Shown: positions 17,425 to 27,041, counted from the stretch's first letter. The stretch: 48,172 nt of DNA from Shewanella sp. 10N.286.48.A6 (GCF_002873135.1 NZ_MCVI01000008.1:2595-50766), one strand, 5' to 3'. Translations and numbers: made by a program. The notes: generated by a model not told the origin, from the sequence alone.

Positions 17425-17895
17425 ATGCCAGCGACTAAGAATCAGGATGAACTCGTAAAGACGTTTAAGTCGATATTAAAGGAAGAGCGCTTTGGTAGCC
17501 AAAGTGAAATCGTAATCGCACTGCAAGCAGAAGGTTTTGGCAATATTAACCAGTCAAAAGTTTCCCGTATGCTAAGTAAGTTTGGTGCAGTACGTACCCG
17601 TAATGCTAAGCAAGAAATGGTATATTGTTTACCCGCTGAGTTAGGTGTGCCAACAGCAGGCAGCCCTGTTAAAAACTTGGTATTGGATGTGGATCATAAC
17701 CAAGCGATGATCGTAGTCAGAACCAGCCCCGGCGCAGCGCAGCTTATTGCCCGATTATTAGACTCGATAGGTAAGCCTGAAGGGATTTTGGGGACTATTG
17801 CTGGTGATGACACTATCTTTATTTGTCCTTCAAGTATCAAAACCATTGATGATACCTTAGAAACGGTAAAATCACTGTTTGGCTATAGTGAATAG
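17425..17895 (+). CDS. argR: Arginine repressor
   Basis: This hexameric regulator binds ARG boxes with L-arginine. The 156-residue length is standard. The winged-helix DNA-binding part holds GSQSEIV and SKVSRML (residues 24-50). The C-terminal arginine-binding domain has the characteristic GTIAGDDTI (Asp128 and Asp129). An ARG box sits in its own promoter region. The ribosome site is weak (AAGA). A bidirectional terminator separates it from rsuA. Confidence 0.97.
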   Translation: MPATKNQDELVKTFKSILKEERFGSQSEIVIALQAEGFGNINQSKVSRMLSKFGAVRTRNAKQEMVYCLPAELGVPTAGSPVKNLVLDVDHNQAMIVVRTSPGAAQLIARLLDSIGKPEGILGTIAGDDTIFICPSSIKTIDDTLETVKSLFGYSE

Positions 17896-17936
17896 CCCTC
17901 TTAGCAAATAACACCTTCACGATTTATTGAGCCATT

Positions 17937-17963
17937 AAAAAAGCAGCCTTAGGCTGCTTTTTT
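17937..17963. terminator. Bidirectional terminator between argR and rsuA
   Basis: GCAGCC (17943-17948), loop TTA, GGCTGC (17952-17957), with six A before and six T after the stem, so it works on both strands. Confidence 0.93.
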
Positions 17964-17984
17964 GGTTTTAACAGTGCGTAAGTG

Positions 17985-18674
17985 TTAAATTGAGGCGATT
18001 TCAGCATCGGTGAGAAAACGCCATTCGCCTTCTTCTAAATCAGCATCAAGTTCAATTTCACCCACAGCTTCACGATGTAAATTGACCACCCGATTCCCCA
18101 CAGCAGCAAACATACGCTTCACTTGATGGTACTTACCTTCGCTGATAGTTAATCTGGCATGGTATTCATCAATGATCTCTAGCAGCGCCGGTTTAGTTAA
18201 GCCGTCTTCACTTTTTAATTTGATCCCTTCGGCAAAGGTTTCCACCAATGCAGGATCAAGTGATGCAGCAGCTTCGATAAGGTAACGTTTACCGCAATCT
18301 TTTTTAGGTGAGGTGATTTTATGTGACCATTGGCCATCGCTGGTGATCAGCACCAAACCTGTGGTGTCCACATCTAAACGCCCAGCAATATGCAGGGTAT
18401 CGACTTTTTCAATATCCATTAATCCCAACACCGATTGATATTCTTCATCAATGGTTGAGCAAATGGTATCAACAGGCTTGTGCATCATGATGTAGCGCTC
18501 GCCCACGATCTTAATTTGACGACCTTCGATACACACTTCAGTATCATCTTTCACTTTAAAGCTCGCGTCTTTAACCACGTCACCATTACAGGTCACTTCA
18601 CCTGACTTGATAACTCTTTTTGCTAATGAACGAGTCAGCTCGGTGCTCTCGCAGATAAATTTGTCTAAACGCAT
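17985..18674 (-). CDS. rsuA: 16S rRNA pseudouridine(516) synthase
   Basis: This enzyme makes pseudouridine 516 in 16S rRNA. The 229-residue protein begins MRLDKFICEST with an S4-like RNA-binding domain (residues 1-60). The catalytic Asp is in HIAGRLDVDTTGLVLIT, and the family motif KYHQVKRMFAAVGNRV follows. I chose ATG 18674 because E. coli RsuA starts with the same MRLDKF. The in-frame TTG at 18686 is less likely. The ribosome site is poor. RluE/RluF-type relatives differ in the S4 region, so RsuA is the best call. Confidence 0.92.
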   Translation of the reverse strand: MRLDKFICESTELTRSLAKRVIKSGEVTCNGDVVKDASFKVKDDTEVCIEGRQIKIVGERYIMMHKPVDTICSTIDEEYQSVLGLMDIEKVDTLHIAGRLDVDTTGLVLITSDGQWSHKITSPKKDCGKRYLIEAAASLDPALVETFAEGIKLKSEDGLTKPALLEIIDEYHARLTISEGKYHQVKRMFAAVGNRVVNLHREAVGEIELDADLEEGEWRFLTDAEIASI

Positions 18675-18958
18675 ATATAAAACCAAGTGAAAACTAATTG
18701 GTCGCTATTATGAGCTGTTGGCTAGCAAATAGAAAACGATAAATGGCCACTGTAACATTCTGGTAATTTTTAGTTACACAACACAGTCAATAAATGCTCA
18801 ATTTATCACTAAAAGCCTAGCCTTAGCCCTTGTTAAGTGCCCCTGTTAAGACTTAACATGTTGGTCACATAAAACTGTCTTAAGGCAGTGAACAATAAAA
18901 ACAGCTCAAAATTAAGGCCGATAAAAAGGCTTCACTCTTCAATGCATAGGGAAACAAC

Positions 18959-21049
18959 ATGAAAAAGCTAGTTATCGGTGGGCTTTGCGCCTCACTTATC
19001 GCAGGCCTTAGTGCCTGCAATTCAGATAAAGCAGTCACTGAATCCGCAGCACCAGAAGTCGCTAAAACAGAAACCGCAGTTGCCGTTGAAAAAGCCCTTA
19101 CCTCAGGTATTAGCTTTGACAATATGGACAAGTCAGTTCGCCCACAAGATGATTTTTACCTCTACGTAAATGGCGGCTGGTTAAACACCGCGGAAATCCC
19201 TGGTGACCGCACCAATATCGGCGCCTTTTACGACTTGCGCGAAAATGCCCGTGACGACGTTAAAGCCATCATCGAAGATGTCAGTGCAAACCCAGATCTT
19301 AAAATGGGTACTGATGAGCAAAAAGTGGCCGATCTTTACCGTTCATTTATGGATGTTGAAACCTTAAATAAATTAGGTATTAGCCCAATCCAAGCTGAAT
19401 TTGCCCAAATTGCCGCGCTAAAAGATAAAAATGAATTAACCGCCTATTTTGGCGAAAGCCAAGTTAATGGTGGCGGCACACCATTAGCGTTTTATGTCAA
19501 TGTTGATGCTAAAGATTCAAGCCGTTACGCCACCCATATTTGGCAATATGGTCTTAGCCTTCCTGAAAAAGATTACTACTTCAATGAAGAAGAGCGCTTC
19601 GTTAATATTCGTAGCAAATACCTTGAGCATATCGAGAAGATGTTTGACCTTGCCGGCCTTGAAAATGGCAAGCAAGCAGCGCAAACGGTTTTAGTATTAG
19701 AAACCGCTATCGCTGAGCAACATTGGGATGTAGTTGAAACCCGCGACAGCACTAAAACTTATAATCTTTATCAAGTTAAAGATTTAGCGACCTTAGCACC
19801 AGACATTAACTGGGATGGCTATTTAGCAGCCCTTGGTGGTGATAAGCAGTCTGACATCATCATTAACCAACCAAGCTTTATTGAAGGCATGAACCAAGTA
19901 ATTAAAGACAATGATCTTAATACTTGGAAAACCTACATGACCTGGATGGCACTCACTCATAATGCGAGTCACTTATCTGAAGCACTTGATAATGAAAACT
20001 TCGAGTTTTTCTCAAAAACACTTAATGGCCAAGAAGAGCAACAACCTCGCTGGAAGCGCGGCGTAAGCACAGTCAGTGGCACCTTGGGTGAAGTTGTCGG
20101 TAAAGTGTATGTAAAACGTCACTTTGTACCAGAAGCAAAAACCCGTATGAGCCAATTGGTTGAAAATTTACGTGGCGCTTACGGCACTAGCATCGAATCA
20201 TTGGATTGGATGAGCGAAGACACTAAAGTTGCAGCTAAAGATAAGCTGGCTAAATTCAATCCTAAAATTGGTTACCCTGATAAGTGGGAAGACTACAGCA
20301 AACTCACTATTGCAGCCGATGATTTACACGGCAACATTAAACGTTCTGCGGTTGTTTCTCATAACAAAGATATCGCAAAACTTGGTCAGCCAATTGATAA
20401 AGGCGAGTGGCACATGACGCCGCAAACCGTTAATGCTTATTACAATCCAACCATGAACGAGATTGTCTTCCCTGCAGCTATTTTACAGCCACCATTTTTC
20501 AACCTTGAAGCTGATGACGCGGTAAACTACGGCGGCATTGGTGCAGTCATTGGCCACGAAATGGGCCACGGGTTTGATGATCAAGGCGCTAAATTTGATG
20601 GCGAAGGTAACATGCGTGATTGGTGGACTGAAGCTGATTTAAAAGCCTTTACCGCTAAGGGTAAAGCATTAATAACTCAGTACAATGGTTATCAAGTATT
20701 TGATGATTTACACGTTAATGGTGAGCTAACTTTAGGTGAGAACATCGGTGACTTATCTGGTGTAACCATCGCTTATAAAGCCTACAAAATGTCATTGAAC
20801 GGTGAAGAAGCACCGGTCATTGACGGCTTAACGGGTGATGAGCGCTTCTTTATGGGCTTTAGCCAAATTTGGCGAGTAAAAATGAAAGAAGAAGCGCTGC
20901 GTAACCGCGTTGCTACTGATCCGCACTCACCAGGTCACTTCCGTGCATTAGGCGCACTGTCTAATATGCCTGAGTTTTACCAGACTTATGGCGTAAAAGA
21001 AGGTGACAAGATGTTTATCGCCGCTGATGAGCGAGTAAAAATCTGGTAA
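18959..21049 (+). CDS. pepO: M13 family metalloendopeptidase lipoprotein (PepO-like)
   Basis: This is a neprilysin-type zinc peptidase of 696 residues. The N-terminus is a lipoprotein signal ending in LSAC (Cys20), so it is membrane-anchored and acts in the periplasm or at the surface. Zinc ligands are in HEMGH (533-537) and ENIGD (594-598). The substrate-backbone motif NAYYNPTMNEIVFPA and the C-terminal VKIW are typical of the family. AGGGA precedes the ATG. It probably degrades small peptides. A perfect hairpin follows the gene. Confidence 0.94.
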   Translation: MKKLVIGGLCASLIAGLSACNSDKAVTESAAPEVAKTETAVAVEKALTSGISFDNMDKSVRPQDDFYLYVNGGWLNTAEIPGDRTNIGAFYDLRENARDDVKAIIEDVSANPDLKMGTDEQKVADLYRSFMDVETLNKLGISPIQAEFAQIAALKDKNELTAYFGESQVNGGGTPLAFYVNVDAKDSSRYATHIWQYGLSLPEKDYYFNEEERFVNIRSKYLEHIEKMFDLAGLENGKQAAQTVLVLETAIAEQHWDVVETRDSTKTYNLYQVKDLATLAPDINWDGYLAALGGDKQSDIIINQPSFIEGMNQVIKDNDLNTWKTYMTWMALTHNASHLSEALDNENFEFFSKTLNGQEEQQPRWKRGVSTVSGTLGEVVGKVYVKRHFVPEAKTRMSQLVENLRGAYGTSIESLDWMSEDTKVAAKDKLAKFNPKIGYPDKWEDYSKLTIAADDLHGNIKRSAVVSHNKDIAKLGQPIDKGEWHMTPQTVNAYYNPTMNEIVFPAAILQPPFFNLEADDAVNYGGIGAVIGHEMGHGFDDQGAKFDGEGNMRDWWTEADLKAFTAKGKALITQYNGYQVFDDLHVNGELTLGENIGDLSGVTIAYKAYKMSLNGEEAPVIDGLTGDERFFMGFSQIWRVKMKEEALRNRVATDPHSPGHFRALGALSNMPEFYQTYGVKEGDKMFIAADERVKIW

Positions 21050-21085
21050 TCATTAACTTAAAGTCATTAGCTTGAGTAAAAAATC

Positions 21086-21113
21086 AATAAGGGCATCATT
21101 TGATGCCCTTATT
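21086..21113. terminator. Terminator after pepO
   Basis: AATAAGGGCATCA (21086-21098), loop TT, TGATGCCCTTATT (21101-21113): a perfect 13-bp stem. Confidence 0.85.
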
Positions 21114-21322
21114 ATTTGGCGACATAAAGTACAACTGTGCGCCTTAAAAGCATTAGCCCGCAAAATCTACCTATTCCTAATCCATTGCCTCTTGAGCGCA
21201 GCGTTAAGACATTGCTTTTAACCACACCATAAACCGACATGGTATTCAGGTGTTATTCAGCTAATTAAAGCTAATCTAGCCCCATCAATTTCACGCAGAT
21301 ATTGAACTAAGGTGAATACTCA

Positions 21323-22090
21323 ATGAGTCGAATTTTTAGAACCTTTATTATCTTTTTATTGTTGCTGACAAGCCGCAATGCCATTGCCGTAACGGTGGAC
21401 ACCAAACCCGTAAAGCCCACTTACGACTTTAGGCAAATTGTGAGTAACGATCTCGACAGCCTATTAGCGTTACAAAATACTCTCGGGGCGGCGCCGCAGC
21501 AATTTAGCCATGATTTAGATGCCTTGTTTGAGCGTGCCCCTGAGGCACAATCGGAGCTAAGCAATTTAGTGACTAAAATTAGCCAGCAAAATCAGGCTTA
21601 CACGATTATTCCTAAAATAAAAAGCTACCAAAGAGCCCAGCAAAAAATCGCCCTTAAATTTGACGGTGATGCCAGCTACCTCACCGATATTGCCAGAGCA
21701 ACCATTGTTACTAATGATGTTGCCAGCTTGATGAGCGCTTATAAAGCCATTGTCGCACACGCTGAAGTCGTACAAGTTAAGAACCGCTTTGCCACTCCTA
21801 AAGCATCTGGTTACCGTGATTTAAACCTGCTGGTTAAACTGCCTCAAAGCCAAATGGTTGCTGAAGTGCAATTACACCTTAATAAGATTGCTGAAATTAA
21901 AAGCGGCCCAGAGCACCATGTCTACGAGCAAATTCAACACATCGAATTACAAGCTCAACGCCAACATAGACCTGTCAGTGAGCTTGAATTAATGCAAATT
22001 GTGAAACTGCGTCAAACTTCACACAAGCTGTATCACAAAGCGTGGTTAAGCTATAAACGTCAGAGTTTGGCAGAACTGCAAGCGGCATAA
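21323..22090 (+). CDS. Exported RelA/SpoT-domain protein
   Basis: This 255-residue protein has a Sec signal peptide (hydrophobic residues 8-16, likely cut after AIA at residue 22). The mature part resembles the nucleotidyltransferase domain of RelA/SpoT enzymes: KIKSYQRAQQKIA (98-110) for the basic nucleotide site, TDIARATIV (Asp122) where RelA has the metal-binding Asp, TPKASGYRDLNLLV (159-171), AEVQLHL (Glu181), and EHHVYEQ (197-203). There is no HD hydrolase, TGS or ACT domain. Most catalytic positions seem kept, so it may still act on nucleotides, but export puts it away from the ATP pool of the cytoplasm. AAGGTG precedes the ATG. Its substrate and role are unknown. Confidence 0.8.
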   Translation: MSRIFRTFIIFLLLLTSRNAIAVTVDTKPVKPTYDFRQIVSNDLDSLLALQNTLGAAPQQFSHDLDALFERAPEAQSELSNLVTKISQQNQAYTIIPKIKSYQRAQQKIALKFDGDASYLTDIARATIVTNDVASLMSAYKAIVAHAEVVQVKNRFATPKASGYRDLNLLVKLPQSQMVAEVQLHLNKIAEIKSGPEHHVYEQIQHIELQAQRQHRPVSELELMQIVKLRQTSHKLYHKAWLSYKRQSLAELQAA

Positions 22091-22157
22091 ACTCTCAAAT
22101 AAAGCACTAACTCGTTTAACGTTCGCCCCTGTACCCCTTGTTATTTACCTCCCCTTG

Positions 22158-22184
22158 GCACCTTTTTAAAAGGTGCTTTTTTTT
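22158..22184 (+). terminator. Terminator after the RelA/SpoT-like gene
   Basis: GCACCTTTT (22158-22166) and AAAAGGTGC (22168-22176) form the stem, followed by eight T (22177-22184). Confidence 0.88.
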
Positions 22185-22265
22185 GCCTAAAATAAAATCT
22201 GAATTGGTTAAAAGCGCCATTCAGGCTATACTCCCGCCATTATTGCCCGATGACTGGATACACTG

Positions 22266-22670
22266 ATGAATGACATCATTGAAATGCTACAAGACTTGAG
22301 TGAAACGGTACCAGTACCACTCGAATTACCGACATTCGAGCAACTGGTAGAAGTGGAAGAACAAATTTTAATTTCACTGCCAAATGATTTAAAAGAATAC
22401 TTATTATTTGCCAGTGATGTCATTTATGGCTCCATTGAAATGGTCACGGCATCAGATCCGTATTCACACTCTTATTTACCTGAAGTGACCAGCTATGCCT
22501 GGTCTATCGGCATGCCAAGAGAATATATTGCTATCTGCCAGCAAGGCGATAACTTTTATTGTATCGACCAAGAAGGCAATGTGCGTCACTTCTATAAAGG
22601 TCGCATGGTCGACATTATGTGGGAATCATTGTGGGACTGGATCCAAGACATTTGGCTGAAACGAAAATAG
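22266..22670 (+). CDS. SMI1/KNR4 (SUKH) family protein
   Basis: This 134-residue cytoplasmic protein has the SUKH pattern: an N-terminal helix with LPTFEQLVEVEE, then SLPNDLKEYLLFASDVIYGSIE, and the core YIAICQQGDNFYCIDQEGNV ending in WDWIQDIW. SUKH proteins are small binding modules. In many bacteria they act as immunity proteins against polymorphic toxins, while others are housekeeping. No obvious toxin with repeats or a delivery domain is adjacent, but the exported RelA/SpoT-like gene lies 175 bases upstream. The ribosome site is weak. Confidence 0.78.
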   Translation: MNDIIEMLQDLSETVPVPLELPTFEQLVEVEEQILISLPNDLKEYLLFASDVIYGSIEMVTASDPYSHSYLPEVTSYAWSIGMPREYIAICQQGDNFYCIDQEGNVRHFYKGRMVDIMWESLWDWIQDIWLKRK

Positions 22671-22748
22671 CCTAAGTTTGACCAGCTAACATCATCAACG
22701 TACACAGTAAACCCATACCGTTACAGTATTAGAAAATTAGGAAACATC

Positions 22749-23249
22749 ATGGCTAAATCAAACAACTTAAACGCAATTGAAATGCAGTGTTTACGGTTAT
22801 CTTTAGGGTTAACGGTTGAGCAAATTGCTGAGTTAACTAAAACCACTCCTGAAGCGGTGATTGCTTGGGAAGCAGGTGAAACTGAAGCGCCTGTGGTTGC
22901 ACAAAAGAAATTGCTTGAAATTGAAGACACCATTGAGATGCAAGTGCTTAACACCACTGACGGTATCGAAGCGTTATTTAAAACTGAACCTAAGCGCCGT
23001 TTAGCCTTTGTGGTTTACCCAACTCAAGCTATTTACACTCAGTACAATCCTGAGTTTTTAAGCTCACTGCCTTACACTGAGCTTTATAATACTGCGGCGT
23101 GGCGCATCAAAAAAGAATGCCAAATCATACTTGATGTTGAAGTCAGCTTAGTGGCCTTAGAAGTGGAAAGCTACAAATCATTCCGTGCTGACAAGGGCAT
23201 GAGTGAAAGCCGTGAGAGCCGCGCAAAATGGGCTGCAGCTCAGCTGTAA
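22749..23249 (+). CDS. DUF4447-like protein with N-terminal HTH
   Basis: In this 166-residue protein residues about 8-60 form a helix-turn-helix of the Cro/C1 type ([30 protein letters not shown]). The C-terminal half ([25 protein letters not shown] onward) matches my recollection of DUF4447 proteins of Shewanella and relatives. DNA binding is inferred only from the HTH. AGGA lies ahead of the ATG. It follows the SUKH gene by 78 bases on the same strand and may share its transcript. A strong terminator follows. Confidence 0.75.
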   Translation: MAKSNNLNAIEMQCLRLSLGLTVEQIAELTKTTPEAVIAWEAGETEAPVVAQKKLLEIEDTIEMQVLNTTDGIEALFKTEPKRRLAFVVYPTQAIYTQYNPEFLSSLPYTELYNTAAWRIKKECQIILDVEVSLVALEVESYKSFRADKGMSESRESRAKWAAAQL

Positions 23250-23281
23250 GCCCTTAAGCGAGCACTTTATGACATTAAAAT

Positions 23282-23305
23282 GGGAAGCCTCTGGCTTCCC
23301 TTTTT
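23282..23305 (+). terminator. Terminator after the DUF4447-like gene
   Basis: GGGAAGCC (23282-23289), loop TCT, GGCTTCCC (23293-23300), then five T. Confidence 0.92.
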
Positions 23306-23381
23306 ATTGCTGACTTTTAGTGTCAGTTTTATCGGTGTAGCGATAGTGACATCACACTCACTCAATCAATTCGATCAAGTG

Positions 23382-24020
23382 TTACTCACTTTGGGCCGCC
23401 GCTTTGGCCGCTGCTGACTTTTTAAGTGCTGCCGCTAAGCTCGGGCTTTGTTGTAAACGGTCACGATAAGTGGTGAGTTTAGGCGGAATGGTTTGCTCAA
23501 ACATTGTGGCCCACAATAACGTTTGCGCCAATAAAATATCAGCAATGGTTAACTCGCTGCCACAAAGATAGCCTGATTCTGGTACCCATAATTCAGCAAT
23601 AGCCGCAGCACGATTAAACTCAAACTTTGCCACTGGCAACATGGCATCTAAACGCTGCTCATCTGGTAAAGCAAAGCGGTGCTTACCCATACTCCATAAA
23701 GGCTGCTCTAATTCACAAATAATAAAACTGACCCATTGATGATGTTTTGCTGACGCTGCGCTGCCAGGCATAGGTAAAAATCGGCCATTACCGTACTTTT
23801 CAGCCAAATATTGTAAAATAGCGGCTGACTCAGTTAACACCAGCTCACCATCCGTAATCACGGGCATTTTACCACTGGGATTTAAGGCCAAATAGGCTTC
23901 AGCGCGGTTATCTCCTTTTGAAAAATCCACAAAGGAAAACTGCCACTCAATGCCTAGCTCTTCTAATAGCCAAGACACGCGTAATGCGCGACTTTGGGGC
24001 GTGCCATACAAAGTAATCAT
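23382..24020 (-). CDS. Glutathione S-transferase family protein
   Basis: This 212-residue protein has an N-terminal thioredoxin-like domain (MITLYGTPQSRALRVSWLLEE) with the glutathione-contact motifs NPSGKMPVI and LTESAAILQYLAEKYG. An all-helical C-terminal domain contains GSELTIADILLAQTLLW. The likely activity is conjugation or reduction with glutathione, substrate unknown. The C-terminus is Ala/Lys-rich. AGGGA precedes the ATG. Confidence 0.9.
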   Translation of the reverse strand: MITLYGTPQSRALRVSWLLEELGIEWQFSFVDFSKGDNRAEAYLALNPSGKMPVITDGELVLTESAAILQYLAEKYGNGRFLPMPGSAASAKHHQWVSFIICELEQPLWSMGKHRFALPDEQRLDAMLPVAKFEFNRAAAIAELWVPESGYLCGSELTIADILLAQTLLWATMFEQTIPPKLTTYRDRLQQSPSLAAALKKSAAAKAAAQSE

Positions 24021-24060
24021 AATCTGTCCCTGTTTAATAAAGTAAGCTAATAACTGCCAT

Positions 24061-24083
24061 AAAAAAGCGGCTTGCGCCGCTTT
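24061..24083 (-). terminator. Terminator of the TonB-dependent receptor gene
   Basis: GCGGC (24067-24071), loop TTGC, GCCGC (24076-24080). On the minus strand six T follow the stem. Confidence 0.88.
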
Positions 24084-24115
24084 GTATTCATGCTGTAAAC
24101 ATTAGCCTAGTTTAA

Positions 24116-26722
24116 TTAAAACTGGTAGCTAACTTTACCGTACCATAAGGCGCCGATGGCTGAATGAGTTGCTTGATCGTAACCCATGAAGTCAGCAGCA
24201 CTAAATGGTGGTTCTTCATTAAACACGTTATTAGCACCCACAGTCAGTGACCAATGGTCAAAGCCAATATAAGTGACATTTAAATCCAAAGTAAGCATTG
24301 AATCAATTTGACCTGTGGCGCCTGCATCAACATTATCAGTGTATTCACCAATGTAGTTTAAGCGTGCGCTGGTTTGCCAGTCGGTATAACCCCAATCCAT
24401 ACCACCAATCCAGCGATATTCGGGATGTTGGTACTCGCCAGCTAACTCACGCGTTGAACCGTCTTCACGTACTTGATCAAAGCTATTGACCCAAGTCAGG
24501 TTATAGCTAAAGCCAAACTCACCAGCAGAGTCGGTATTCAATACATATTTGACATCAAAATCGACACCGTCTGTAGATTGACTACCTAAGTTGCCAAATT
24601 GGTCATAAATTTCAATAATGCGCCCGGGAACATTAGTCGATGAAGGTTCACGCTTAACCACATTGGCATTATCACCTTGGGTATCGACTAAGTATTGGGT
24701 ATCAGAGGTGATCAAACCATCTTGATCGTAATTCCAGTAATCCACCCCGACACTTAAACCATCAGTGATTTCCCAAACACCGCCCACGTTATATGAGGTC
24801 GACTCTTCAGGTTGTAAATTAGGGTTACCAGAAAATATCACCGTACGCTCTTGGGCAGTACAATCTTCTTCTAAGCCCGTTAATGGACAACGTGTGGTAT
24901 CCACTAAACCAGGTGACTCCTGAGAAGGACCTAAACCTAATTGCACCAGTGATGGCGCTCTAAACGCTTCGCCCCAACTGGCGCGCAATGTGAGGTTATC
25001 AAGCGGGGTATAACGCAGTGCTATTTTAGGGTTAGTGGTATCACCAAAGTCGCTGTAATCTTCATAACGCAGCGCTAATTGCGCTTCTAAACGCTCAAAA
25101 ATCGGTACCGCTAACTCAATAAATAATGAAGTTTGATCGCGTTCACCTGCAGCTTCTGTGGCTTCAGTACCAAAAATTTCACCACGCTTAAACAGCTCAT
25201 CAGGATTATCTGACAATGACTCTTCACGGTACTCAAAACCGACCGCCATGGCTAAACTGCCCGCAGGCATATCCATTAAGTCGCCACTGATTTTACCGTC
25301 GAAAGCATTGGTGGTTGATTTACCACTTCGGGTGGTATTAACACTGATATCGTCAATCACAGTGCCTTGCTGGGTCGTCGCTAACGGGTTAAACGCGCCT
25401 GAGTTTATGGCCTCTTGTAAACGTGGCGTCCACACAAAGCCTTGCTCACCAAACTCAAGGTTACGGTTATAGGAATAGGTGTAAGCTAATTCCCATTCCC
25501 AGTCAGACAACATACCATTTAAGCCTAACACCACACGGGCGCTATCTGATTCTGATGATTTTTGTCGCGGCCCAGTTTCAGTTAAACGCCGACGCATGGT
25601 CAAGTCTTCACCAGGAAACGGATTAATAGCTGCGCCACTAGCAAACAGTGGGTTATCGTTGAGCATGTAAAACTCACCAAAAGATGGGCTGGCAGCGCCT
25701 TTAATCACACTTTCATTATGCTGATACATAAGCTCAGCAAATAGACTTAAATCATCATTAAATTCATAGTTTTGAAATACTGATAAGCCCATGCGGCTCG
25801 ACTCTGGCACTGAGGTCATTTCTGGCGCGTAATCATAGCGGCAGTAACTGCCTTTAACACTATCAGCGGGACAATTTACATCAGGGGTCCAGCCAAACAA
25901 GTCTGATTTAGGGGTAATTGAGCCATCCATACCAATGGTTGCAGGAATGTATGAACCAGGGTTACCCGCAGACGATCTAAAGTCGCTGCCGCCATTTGCA
26001 GTTTGATCTGCTGAACGTGAATAATCACGATCGGCAAATAAGGTTTCACGCTCTTTAAAATAATCAAAAATTACTGTGGTATGAGACTTTCCATTCGCCG
26101 CTTCCGTGCCCCACAAAATAGAGCCAGCTTGCTGACCACCGCCATCTTCAACGGTTTCAGCAATCTTGCCGTTAACCTCAAAGCCTTCGAAATCTTTTTT
26201 CATGATGATGTTTATCACACCAGCAATCGCATCTGAACCATAGGTTGCAGAAGCGCCGTCTTTAACGATATCAATTCGCTTAACTGCAGAAATCGGAATT
26301 GAATTTATATCAACAAAGGCAGTATCAATTGATTTTGCAAACGACGATACCGCAATACGGCGGCCATTTAACAATACCAAGGTAGCATCAGCGCCTAAAC
26401 CACGTAGCGATACAGCAGCGCCACCATTGGCGGTATCATCTGAGTTATTGCCTTGGGTTGAGAAAGTACCACTACCAGATACCGGTAATTTACTCAGTAG
26501 CTGAGAAATATCTTGGGCGCCAGAACGGGCAATATCTTCAGCACTTAGCACCGTCATCGGTGAGGCGCCTTCAAGATCGGTGCGTTTAATGTGGGTACCA
26601 GTGACTTCAATGCGTTCGACTTCGGGTTCGGCAGCAAAAGCAGTCTGGGTTAAAAGCGTTGGGGTGAGCATAAGTGATACAGCAGTAGCGCAAGCGCTCC
26701 GCCAGAATTGAGGTCGTGACAT
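24116..26722 (-). CDS. TonB-dependent outer-membrane receptor
   Basis: This 868-residue protein has a signal peptide ending near AFA-AEPEV. A TonB-box-like stretch (VERIEVTGTHIKR) and a plug domain follow (residues about 50-175: SPMTVLSAEDIARSGAQDISQLL, VSLRGLGADATLVLLNGRRIA, DIVKDGASATYGSDAIAGVINIIMK). The 22-strand barrel includes the late motifs LRYTPLDNLTLRASWGEAFRAPS and NPNLQPEESTSYNVG, and the protein ends in Phe as outer-membrane proteins do. It energises uptake of a ligand through TonB. In Shewanella this Asn/Ser-rich plug class is often annotated as a CirA-like or carbohydrate/peptide receptor. The substrate cannot be read here. A 319-base intergenic region separates it from the divergent Nramp-like gene. 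Confidence 0.93.
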   Translation of the reverse strand: MSRPQFWRSACATAVSLMLTPTLLTQTAFAAEPEVERIEVTGTHIKRTDLEGASPMTVLSAEDIARSGAQDISQLLSKLPVSGSGTFSTQGNNSDDTANGGAAVSLRGLGADATLVLLNGRRIAVSSFAKSIDTAFVDINSIPISAVKRIDIVKDGASATYGSDAIAGVINIIMKKDFEGFEVNGKIAETVEDGGGQQAGSILWGTEAANGKSHTTVIFDYFKERETLFADRDYSRSADQTANGGSDFRSSAGNPGSYIPATIGMDGSITPKSDLFGWTPDVNCPADSVKGSYCRYDYAPEMTSVPESSRMGLSVFQNYEFNDDLSLFAELMYQHNESVIKGAASPSFGEFYMLNDNPLFASGAAINPFPGEDLTMRRRLTETGPRQKSSESDSARVVLGLNGMLSDWEWELAYTYSYNRNLEFGEQGFVWTPRLQEAINSGAFNPLATTQQGTVIDDISVNTTRSGKSTTNAFDGKISGDLMDMPAGSLAMAVGFEYREESLSDNPDELFKRGEIFGTEATEAAGERDQTSLFIELAVPIFERLEAQLALRYEDYSDFGDTTNPKIALRYTPLDNLTLRASWGEAFRAPSLVQLGLGPSQESPGLVDTTRCPLTGLEEDCTAQERTVIFSGNPNLQPEESTSYNVGGVWEITDGLSVGVDYWNYDQDGLITSDTQYLVDTQGDNANVVKREPSSTNVPGRIIEIYDQFGNLGSQSTDGVDFDVKYVLNTDSAGEFGFSYNLTWVNSFDQVREDGSTRELAGEYQHPEYRWIGGMDWGYTDWQTSARLNYIGEYTDNVDAGATGQIDSMLTLDLNVTYIGFDHWSLTVGANNVFNEEPPFSAADFMGYDQATHSAIGALWYGKVSYQF

Positions 26723-27041
26723 AATTATCCCTAATTTAAAGTATGTACTTATTAAGACTCAACATCATTTTTAAGTCTGGTTTAGCTGAACTCTTTAGAT
26801 TGAGTTTCTAATAACGCGCAGTATATTAGTACTTCGCAATACACTAACTTAAGTAATTCCCACAGGATGTCAACGATTGATTTTTGAGCAAATGTAACAA
26901 ATCGTACCAGTAAACCATTAATTTGTTATATTCAAATATTGATAAAGTGTGACATAGTCATTATCAATTTAAACAATAAGATAGTGTAATAAGCAGCTAT
27001 TTTATGTCAGCCCCATGACGTGAAGAATAACGAGACAAATA
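26723..27041. other. Divergent promoter region, TonB receptor / Nramp-like transporter
   Basis: This AT-rich stretch has no open frame worth calling. It contains an 8-bp inverted repeat, ATTGATAA (26938-26945) and TTATCAAT (26961-26968), 15 bases apart. That could be an operator but does not match a Fur box in spacing. Confidence 0.5.

Noticed and set aside
26938..26968. Fur box for the TonB-dependent receptor
   Set aside because: The GATAA/TTATC arms are 15 bases apart, and the 7-1-7 palindrome of a Fur site is not formed.
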